Shown here in pieces: positions 58,701 through 64,000 of a stretch of 64,000 nucleotides of DNA. The DNA is taken from assembly GCA_019243635.1 (NCBI GenBank), contig JAFAUB010000022.1, positions 1 through 64,000 of the forward strand, in the 5' to 3' direction. The position numbers and the translations under genes were made by a program. The notes under the pieces are model-generated. The model ran no database searches and was not told the DNA's origin. It saw nothing but the letters and a program-made list of their open reading frames with translations. The first letter of the stretch is position 1. Each line of letters begins with the position of its first letter. Source of the DNA: Pseudonocardiales bacterium. Lineage in GTDB: Bacteria; Actinomycetota; Actinomycetes; Mycobacteriales; Pseudonocardiaceae.

Positions 58701-59113
58701 TCTGCCATCGGATCAGCTTCATGTACTCTCAGCTCTACGAGCACGGCCAACTGAACAGCCTCACCCACGACGTCCTGCACGAGATGTTCGGGGTAGCCAA
58801 CCTCCACGAGCTGGAGCACCTGGCGGTCATGGTCCGCGCCGGCGCGCTGCGGTCCGCCGACGGGCAGGACATCTACCTTCCCCACCTGGAGCGCCTCTCC
58901 ATCCCGACCACCTTCATCCACGGCGCCGAGAACTCCTGTTTCCTCCCTCAGAGCACGGAGAAGACGATGGAGCTGTTGGCGCAGCGCAACGGTTCGCACC
59001 TGTACCGGCGCCACGTCGTCCCCGGCTACGGCCATATCGACTGCATCTTCGGCAAGCGCGCCGCTCTCGACGTGTACCCACTCATACTCCAGCACCTCGA
59101 AATGACCCCGTAG
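55718..59113 (+). CDS. GMC oxidoreductase (cholesterol oxidase-like) fused to alpha/beta hydrolase
   Basis: This is an 1131-residue fusion. Residues 18-545 form an FAD-dependent GMC oxidoreductase: VVVVGSGYGGAITASRLARA at the N-terminus, LGCGLGGTSLINANV, and the C-terminal VHPLGGCVMAEDAERGVVN then PLGVNPLLTISALAER. A Cys-rich CTLCGDCVSGCNYGAKNT near residue 200 resembles a ferredoxin-like cluster. About residues 555-740 is a beta-rich connector. Residues 800-1130 form an alpha/beta hydrolase whose nucleophile elbow reads AHCYGS, with Cys906 in place of Ser. The acid and His (PGYGHIDCIFG) are present. It may oxidise a sterol-like alcohol and act on its ester; unproven. Confidence 0.92.
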   Translation: MIVRLSSPVEDLKDHYEVVVVGSGYGGAITASRLARAGRRVCLLERGKELRPGEYPDTGPEALTEIQVDFPEGHLGSRTGLYDMRVDEDLNVVLGCGLGGTSLINANVSLRADQRVFDDPRWPEALRSDLGTLMEDGYQRAEEMLKPTPLPDGKAGLKKLQALADSSVALPGRFYRPPINVTFTDHVNHVGVEQKACTLCGDCVSGCNYGAKNTVLMNYLPDARNHGAEIFTQVAVRFVQRRNDRWLVHYQVLGTGEELFDAPPSFVSADVVVLAAGTLGSTEILLRSAENGLPLSGHVGERLTGNGDVIAWSYNTDHEVNGVGWGHRAGSEVGPCITGIIDDREQPDLEQGTVIEEGSIPGALARQLPLAFDAVALASGIDTDRSLQHRVQELAREQESLVLGPRRGAVRNTQTYLVMSHDDGNGHAVLEQDRLRIRWPQVGDQPVFERVSEMLQRATVALDGTYLASPIWNTLLGDRLVTVHPLGGCVMAEDAERGVVNHRGQAFAGPAGSAVHEGLYVSDGSVIPRPLGVNPLLTISALAERCCALLAQDRDWTIDYTLPSVPLAPPPPRTLGIQFTETMTGYISAQGSGDYQAAAALGEADGSPFSFTLTVVSEDLEGMLTDPDHPARMIGTVRAPALSPDPITVTEGVFNLFVKDPDRINGRQMRYRMRLTTEEGRHYHFVGVKIINDDRGLDIWSDNTTLYVTVYEGDTEAGRVVATGTLTISPEDLMRQLTTIRVRGATSVRQRLVETARFGEFFAGTLFDVYGGVVRPLERFNAVAPARKKRPLRVCAPVIHPFTTDDGVALRLTRYQGGSKGPVILAHGLGVSSRIFSIDTIETNLLEFLYAHGYDVWLLDFRASVELTASAQRFTADDVAQYDYPAAVAAVRAVTASPSVQMVAHCYGSTTFFMAMLAGLDGVRSVVSSQVATHIVCPPMTRLKTGLHLPALLEKLGVISLTAYADTNADWSSRLYDRFLEVFPGDNEGDCTSAVCHRISFMYSQLYEHGQLNSLTHDVLHEMFGVANLHELEHLAVMVRAGALRSADGQDIYLPHLERLSIPTTFIHGAENSCFLPQSTEKTMELLAQRNGSHLYRRHVVPGYGHIDCIFGKRAALDVYPLILQHLEMTP

Positions 59114-59167
59114 CGGCACCTCGCCGTTTCAGTAGCCGTCTCCCCGTAGGCGAGCCCTCCCCCGGGG

Positions 59168-59497
59168 TCAGCTCTGACTGCGGGGATCAGCCGATTCGAG
59201 GTGCGCGAGGCGCTGGTGGGCGTCCTCGAGCCGGCGTTCCAGGCTGACGATGCGGATGGCGGCGACCAGCGGCATGTTCAGGTCGAGCAGTGCGCGCACC
59301 CGTAGCGCCAGGGTGAGCTCGGCGCGCGAGTACCGGCGTTGCCCGCCCGCCGAACGATTCGGGGTGAGCAGCCCGGCCGCGTCGAGGCTGCGCAGGAAGG
59401 CAGGCTGAACGCCGAGCAGGTCTGCGGCCCGTCCTATGGTGTAGGCCGGGTAGTCATCGTCGTCGAGCCTGCTCGGTCCACTCCGTGGTCGCGTCAC
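59168..59497 (-). CDS. MerR family regulator, HspR-like
   Basis: This 109-residue regulator has a MerR-type winged helix (YPAYTIGRAADLLGVQPAFL, then RSLDAAGLLTPNRSAGGQRR), followed by a coiled-coil dimer helix (IVSLERRLEDAHQRLAHLES). HspR-type MerR proteins repress heat-shock genes by binding inverted HAIR sites. It is divergent from the Hsp20 gene, with a HAIR-like repeat in between, so it probably represses hsp20 and possibly itself. It has no effector-binding Cys. Confidence 0.9.
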   Translation of the reverse strand: MTRPRSGPSRLDDDDYPAYTIGRAADLLGVQPAFLRSLDAAGLLTPNRSAGGQRRYSRAELTLALRVRALLDLNMPLVAAIRIVSLERRLEDAHQRLAHLESADPRSQS

Positions 59498-59665
59498 CTG
59501 GCCTCCGTGTGCAGAACAGACTAATCTTACAGTGGTCGGCCAGTGTTTTCTATCTCCTGGTTCTCCGGCGTCGTCACTGCTCGGGGCAGGCGGTGCCAGG
59601 GCACCGGAAGCCGGTGAGTCACCTCCACCTGGTGTGGTCCTCGTGGCCAGAGCACCGGCCGAGTT

Positions 59666-59686
59666 CTTGAGCGTCTTACTGTCAAG
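59666..59686. promoter_or_regulatory. HAIR-like inverted repeat upstream of hsp20
   Basis: CTTGAGC at 59666-59672, seven bases, then TGTCAAG at 59680-59686. This matches the published HspR-associated inverted repeat CTTGAGT-N7-ACTCAAG at 11 of 14 defined positions with exact spacing. It lies 88 bases before the Hsp20 start. A wider TTCTTGA/TCAAGAA symmetry surrounds it. A direct test would be binding by the divergent MerR protein. Confidence 0.65.
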
Positions 59687-59773
59687 AAGGCTGCCATGAG
59701 GGGAACACTTTCACCGCTGCTCACGTTGTCAGGAGTGTCACTGCACTGCTACAGCTAGGAGAAAGAGACCACG

Positions 59774-60205
59774 ATGCTGATGCGTACTGACCCGTTCCGG
59801 GAGCTGGACCGGCTGACCCAGGCCCTGTTCGGTATCGACGGCACCACGGCCCACCCAGCGATCATGCCCATGGATGCCTACCGCCAGGAGGGGCAGTTCG
59901 TCGTGCACTTCGACCTGCCCGGGGTGGACCCGTCCTCGATCGACCTCAACGTCGAGCGCAACGTGCTCACCGTCAGGGCCGAGCGCAAGCCGACCTACGG
60001 CGAGGACGTCGAGCTGCAGGCCGCCGAGCGGCCTCGGGGGGTGTTCAGCCGGCAGCTGTTCCTCGGCGACACCCTCGACGCCGACCGCGTCGAGGCGAGC
60101 TATGACGGTGGAGTGCTGACTCTGCGTATCCCCGTCGCCGAGAGGGCCAAGCCCCGCAAGATTGAGATCACCGGGGCCGGCGCGCCCCAGGAGCTCACCG
60201 TCTGA
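59774..60205 (+). CDS. Hsp20/alpha-crystallin family small heat-shock protein
   Basis: This 143-residue ATP-independent holdase chaperone has an alpha-crystallin domain at about residues 35-130: [50 protein letters not shown], then the conserved [11 protein letters not shown] strand. A short N-terminal arm ([15 protein letters not shown]) drives oligomers. AGGAGA lies upstream of the ATG at 59774; an ATG two codons on is an alternative. A HAIR-like operator upstream and a MerR/HspR-like gene divergent from it indicate stress control. Confidence 0.95.
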   Translation: MLMRTDPFRELDRLTQALFGIDGTTAHPAIMPMDAYRQEGQFVVHFDLPGVDPSSIDLNVERNVLTVRAERKPTYGEDVELQAAERPRGVFSRQLFLGDTLDADRVEASYDGGVLTLRIPVAERAKPRKIEITGAGAPQELTV

Positions 60206-60252
60206 CCTCCCCAGCGCCACGGTCCGCGGCTGCGGACCGGTTCTCTACCCGC

Positions 60253-60290
60253 CGAGGGGCGCCCCATGGACACCAGGGGGGCGCCCCTCG
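60253..60290 (+). terminator. 13-bp stem-loop after hsp20
   Basis: CGAGGGGCGCCCC at 60253-60265 pairs with 60278-60290 around a 12-base loop, 48 bases after the Hsp20 stop. It separates hsp20 from the molybdopterin oxidoreductase and looks like an intrinsic terminator. Confidence 0.85.
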
Positions 60291-60319
60291 ACCTGCTTCG
60301 CGGGGTTTGAGGGCTGCTC

Positions 60320-62790
60320 ATGAGGGTACCCGCGAGCGTGACGTCGCGGGATCGGATTGCCGAGCCGTGGGGGGCGCGTACCCCGTACGGACCGGGTGGG
60401 ACCTGGCCGACGCGGGTCGACACCTACCTGGCCGCCGGGGTGAGCGCCGAGCAGGTCGACCGATGGGTGCAGTCCGCGTCGATCCTGCACTCCAACGGGG
60501 ATGGGCTGGACATCGCGGTGTCCGGCGGTCGAGTCGGGTCGGAGTCCGTGGTCGGGAGGTCGACCGGGTCAACCACGGTCGCCTCGGCCCCAAGGACCTG
60601 TTCGGCTGGCAGGCGAATGCTGCGGCAGACCGACTGACCACCCCCCTGGTCCGGGAGGGCGGCAGGCTGGTGGAGACCGGCTGGGATACCGCGATGGACC
60701 GGGTTGTGCGGCACAGCGTGGAGCTGCTCAGTGAGCAGGGACCGAGTGCGTTGGGTTTCTACACCACCGGGCAGCTGTTCCTGGAGGAGTACTACACCCT
60801 GGCGATGATCGCGCACGGCGCGATCGGCACCAACCACGTCGACGGCAACACCCGGCTGTGCACGGCGACCGCCGCCGCGGCGTTGAAGGAGTCCTTCGGC
60901 TGCGACGGCCAACCCGGCTCCTACAGCGACGTCGACCACGCCGACGTGATCGCGCTTTACGGCCATAACGTGGCCGAGACGCAGACCGTGTTGTGGATGC
61001 GCATGCTGGATCGGCTGGCTGGACCGAACCCACCGAAGCTGATCTGCGTCGACCCGAGGGAGACACCGGCGGCCCGCGTGGCGACGGTACACCTCGCGCC
61101 GCTGCCGGGCACCAACGTCGCACTGATGAACGGGATCCTGCACGAGATCATCCGCAATGACCGGGTGGACCACGACTACGTCGCCGCTCATACGGTCGGC
61201 TACGAAGAGCTGGCCAAGCAGGTCGAGGACTACCCACCGGACCGGGTCGCGGAGATCTGCCAGGTGCCGGCGGAACAGATCCGCGACGCCGCCCGCATCC
61301 TCGGCGCCGCGCGGCGGCTGCTGTCCACGGTGCTGCAGGGCTTCTACCAGTCCCATCAGGCCACCGCGGCGGCCGTCCAGGTCAACAACGTCCACCTCAT
61401 CCGCGGCATGCTCGGCAAGCCGGGCGCGGGCATCCTGCAGATGAACGGGCAGCCCACCGCGCAGAACACCCGCGAGTGCGGCGCCGACGGCGACATGGCC
61501 GGCTTCCGGAACTGGGCCAACGACTCCCACGTCGCCGAGCTGGCCCGGCTCTGGAACGTCGAGCAGACGCAGATCCCGCATTACTCGCCGCCCACGCACC
61601 TGATGCAGATCATGCGGTACGTGGAGCAGGGGACGATCCGGTTCCTGTGGGTGAGTGGCACCAACCCGGCGGTGTCACTGCCGGAGCTGCACCGGATCCG
61701 CTCGATCCTGTCCCAGCGGCGACTGTTCCTGGTGGTGCAGGACCTCTTCCTGACCGAGACGGCCGAGCTTGCCGACGTGGTGTTGCCTGCGGCCACCTGG
61801 GCGGAGAAGACGGGCACCTTCACCAATGCCGACCGCACCGTGCACCTGTCGGAGAAGGCCGTCGAACCACCCGGCCAGGCCCGGCCCGATCTCGACATCT
61901 TCCTCGACTACGCGCGGCGGATGGACTTCCGTGACAAGGACGGTCAGCCGCTGCCGCCGTGGCACGACGCCGAGTCGGCGTTCGAGGCGTGGAAGCGGTG
62001 CAGCGCCGGTCGTCCGTGCGACTACACCGGGCTCAGCTACGCGAAGCTGCGCGGTGGCAGCGGCATCCAGTGGCCCTGCACCGCCGAGCACCCTGAGGGG
62101 ACCGAACGGCTCTACGTCGAGGGTCGGTTCTGGAGCGCACCGGAGTACTGCGAGAGCTACGGCAAGGATCTGGTCACCGGGGCTCCGCTGGAGCCCACCG
62201 AGTACCGGGCTCTGAACCCCGCCGGCAAAGCGGTGATCAAAGCGGCCGAGTACCTGCCGCCGCACGAGCCGTCCAGCGAGGAGTTCCCCCTGCACCTCAT
62301 CACCGGCCGCACGCTGTTCCACTTCCACACCCGAACCAAGACCGGGCGAGCACCGCAGCTGCAGGCGGCGGCGCCTGAGGTGTGGGTGGAGATGTCGGTC
62401 AAAGACGCGGACAACCAGGGCATCGGTGAGGGCGATGTGGTCGAGATCAGCTCCGCCCGCGGCGCGATCCGGGCTCAGGTACGGGTCAGCGGTATCCGAG
62501 AGGGGGTCGTGTTCGTGCCGTTTCACTATGGCTACTGGGACGCCTCCGACGCCGAGCACCAGCGCGCCGCGAACGAGCTCACCATCACCGACTGGGATCC
62601 GGTGTCCAAGCAGCCGATCTTCAAGACGGCTGCGGTATGCGTCAGCCGGGTGGGCGTCGGGGACGGCAACGCCGCGCCGGCCCCGACGAACACCGCATCG
62701 CGGCCCGTGACCGCGGACGCCCCGGCCACCTGCGGCGGTCCCGCCGCCACCGCGGACGAACAGCCGGCCCCTGCCGGAGGCGTGCGGTGA
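60320..62790 (+). CDS. Molybdopterin oxidoreductase (formate dehydrogenase alpha-like), with apparent frameshift
   Basis: This is a molybdenum-cofactor enzyme of the DMSO-reductase superfamily. From about 60545 the frame ending at 62790 encodes the family's catalytic body (VDRVNHGRLGPKDLFGWQAN, ALYGHNVAETQTVLWMRMLD, GFYQSHQATAAAVQVNNVHL, MNGQPTAQNTRECGADGDMA, LADVVLPAATWAEKTGTFTN) and a C-terminal molydopterin-binding barrel. The true N-terminus (TPYGPGGTWPTRVDTYLAAG, then SILHSNGDGLDIAVSGG) is in another frame from ATG 60320. The two join near 60535, where two extra bases (GG) or one missing base break the frame. Fe-S cysteines are absent in the N-terminal segment, as in some actinobacterial relatives. 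The shift may be real decay, a sequencing error, or an alternative internal start. The stop overlaps the next gene (GTGA). Confidence 0.85.
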
Positions 62791-63269
62791 AGCTCGACCT
62801 CGTGCTGCGGGAGCTGCACGCTGCGGAGAGCTCCCTGGCGGACGAGCTGGTGAAGGTGGCCGACCGGCACAAGGTAGATCATGAGATCTATCACGTCGCC
62901 CGCGACCTGGCCCGCTGGTCCCAACAGCACGTGCATGAGCTCACCGAGGTCGGCCGGCACTATGGCCTGAGCCTGAAAGACGAGGCGCAGCCGGACGCCG
63001 GTCTGCTGTCCAGTGTGCGCAACAAAGCCAGCGAGCTGGCCGGTCGTCGCCCGGAGCCGGGTCTGCTGCTGCTGCGCGACCTGCGCCGGCTGCACCGCAT
63101 CGCCGCTGGCGTCTCGCTGGACTGGGAGCTGCTCGCCCAAGGCGCGCAGGCCACCCGGGACTCCGCGCTCCTCGCGCTGGCCAAGCGGTGCCACCCGCAG
63201 TCGCTACGCCAGATGAGATGGGCCAACGCGATGCTCAAGACGATCTCACCTCAGATTCTGGCGAGCTGA
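62787..63269 (+). CDS. Unknown helical protein coupled to molybdopterin oxidoreductase
   Basis: This 160-residue mostly helical protein starts at the GTG at 62787, which overlaps the oxidoreductase stop by four bases (GTGA). Features are KLDLVLRELHAAESSLADEL, then HYVA-like DHEIYHVARDLARWSQQHVH, and a central Leu-rich helix (LLLLRDLRRLHRIAAGVSLD). It resembles uncharacterised four-helix proteins found beside this oxidoreductase type; a ferritin-like fold is possible from HxxE-like spacing but not proven. Its coupling suggests an accessory role for the enzyme. Confidence 0.75.
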   Translation: MKLDLVLRELHAAESSLADELVKVADRHKVDHEIYHVARDLARWSQQHVHELTEVGRHYGLSLKDEAQPDAGLLSSVRNKASELAGRRPEPGLLLLRDLRRLHRIAAGVSLDWELLAQGAQATRDSALLALAKRCHPQSLRQMRWANAMLKTISPQILAS

Positions 63270-63350
63270 GGTCTGTGTCCCTCGGTGTCGAGTGCTCCTC
63301 AGACGGGTACCCCGGGCTGAGCGGCTTATCGTTCACGGGAGGTGAGGCCG

Positions 63351-63770
63351 GTGCCGGCCGAGGACGAACTACCCAGCACGCTGCGGCGCTCCCCGGACAA
63401 GGCGCAGCGGACGTGGTCCAAGGCGCACGACTCCGCCGTCGAGACCTACGGCGAGGGCGAACGGGCGCACCGCACCGCGTTCGCGGCGCTGAAGCACACC
63501 CACCAGAAGGTCGGCGACCACTGGGAGCCGAAGGACACCGCCGGCCCCTCTGACGAGCGCGCGGCCGGCGGTGTCGACCCCGATACCGGGCGCGGACCCA
63601 GCGGCAGGACCGCCGGGGGTGTCAACGCGAACGCGAGCAAGCGGGAGCTCCTGGACCAGGCGCGCAGGCTCGGCGTGCGCGGCCGTTCCTCGATGACCAA
63701 GGACGAGCTGGTGGACGCACTGCGCAAGGCCAGCGACCGGCTGACCCGCCAGGCCCGCGAACGCGGTTGA
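63351..63770 (+). CDS. ChaB-like protein with C-terminal Rho-N/SAP-like segment
   Basis: This 139-residue protein starts at the GTG at 63351, which has GGGAGG eight bases upstream. Residues 1-65 match ChaB (DELPSTLRRSPDKAQRTWSK, then AHDSAVETYGEGERAHRTAF, AALKH). A Gly-rich linker leads to a C-terminal helix-extended-helix (ASKRELLDQARRLGVRGRSS then MTKDELVDALRKAS) typical of nucleic-acid-binding Rho-N/SAP motifs. ChaB itself has no settled function (first tied to cation transport regulation). Confidence 0.88.
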   Translation: MPAEDELPSTLRRSPDKAQRTWSKAHDSAVETYGEGERAHRTAFAALKHTHQKVGDHWEPKDTAGPSDERAAGGVDPDTGRGPSGRTAGGVNANASKRELLDQARRLGVRGRSSMTKDELVDALRKASDRLTRQARERG

Positions 63771-63825
63771 CCCTCTCCGGCCAGAACGGCTCTGCCCAGG
63801 ACGGCTCCGGCTATGACGGCTCCGG

Positions 63826-64000
63826 CTAGGACGGTGGGGATGCGGATTGGCGGGCCGCGGCGGCTTGTTGTTCGTAGTCATCATGCAGGCGATGGGCTTG
63901 GTCGGCGGTGCGGGTGACGCCGGCCGAGCGTAGGTGCCAGGGGATGTCGATGGTGACCACGTCGGGCAGGAACAGCAGACGTGCTCGCAGCCGTAGTGCG
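63826..64000 (-). CDS. C-terminal 57 residues of a gene continuing out of the window
   Basis: The minus-strand frame ending at the TAG at 63826-63828 is open to the window edge, with strong GC third-position bias. It reads ALRLRARLLFLPDVVTIDIP, then WHLRSAGVTRTADQAHRLHD and an Ala/Gln-rich tail. The compact first half looks like a genuine domain end. I do not recognise the family. The 63771-63825 gap holds three imperfect copies of GACGGCTCCGGCT. Confidence 0.65.
   Translation of the reverse strand, partial: ALRLRARLLFLPDVVTIDIPWHLRSAGVTRTADQAHRLHDDYEQQAAAARQSASPPS

Noticed and set aside
60307-60540. N-terminal extension of the molybdopterin oxidoreductase in its main frame
   Set aside because: These codons give Arg/Gly-rich nonsense, whereas the family N-terminus is clearly encoded in the neighbouring frame from 60320.

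Overview
The window is GC-rich DNA from an actinomycete. The support is codon use strongly biased to G or C in third position, frequent GTG starts, ATGA/GTGA gene overlaps, an SARP-type regulator, an Rpf-like cell-wall protein, an HspR/HAIR-type heat-shock pair and actinobacterial DUF families. The composition and gene set would fit a Pseudonocardiales- or Streptomyces-like organism. I cannot name the genus.

Region 1 (1-27592) is most of a non-ribosomal peptide cluster. Two giant synthetases overlap by four bases. The first enters the window already in progress and carries C-A-T-C-A-T-E. The second carries C-A-T-C-A-T-C-A(nMT)-T-C-A-T-TE. Reading the adenylation pocket residues by eye against the GrsA numbering gives Thr, an unassigned hydrophobic residue made D by the E domain, probably Pro, Phe, N-methyl-Tyr and Val, then a releasing thioesterase. 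An MbtH protein, a P450 and an SRPBCC protein follow. An orphan MacB/FtsX-type permease and a divergent SARP-type activator close the cluster.

Region 2 (27571-32513) is a compact lasso-peptide operon on the minus strand in the order A-C-B1-B2. Its 50-residue precursor predicts a 15-residue core with a Phe1-Asp9 ring. An M13 metallopeptidase lies directly upstream. B2 and the SARP gene converge on a 21-bp tandem repeat.

Region 3 (32514-43418) is mostly housekeeping and accessory: MurJ, decayed methyltransferase and phosphotransferase remnants, two overlapping small unknown genes, a POT peptide transporter, an Rpf-like protein, a gene-poor stretch with a VapC-like remnant, a zinc alcohol dehydrogenase, a holin-like/DUF3618 membrane pair, unknown proteins and an ROK sugar kinase.

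Region 4 (43464-48018) is the most unusual locus. On the minus strand it runs ECF sigma factor, a 63-residue peptide built of nine-residue Trp/Gly/His repeats, a 22-bp perfect hairpin, an ABC exporter, and a flavin monooxygenase that overlaps the exporter by four bases. I read this as a candidate ribosomal peptide (RiPP-like) system with no family I recognise.

Region 5 (48449-64000) holds a TetR-controlled HlyD/MFS drug-efflux pair with a shared promoter motif, a PPOX flavoprotein, a MITE-like element, secreted hydrolases and a protease, an 1131-residue GMC oxidoreductase/alpha-beta hydrolase fusion, a MerR (HspR-like)/Hsp20 stress pair with a HAIR-like operator, a molybdopterin oxidoreductase with an apparent frameshift near its N-terminus, a ChaB-like protein, and the C-terminus of a gene leaving the window. 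I saw no rRNA, CRISPR array or clear tRNA.
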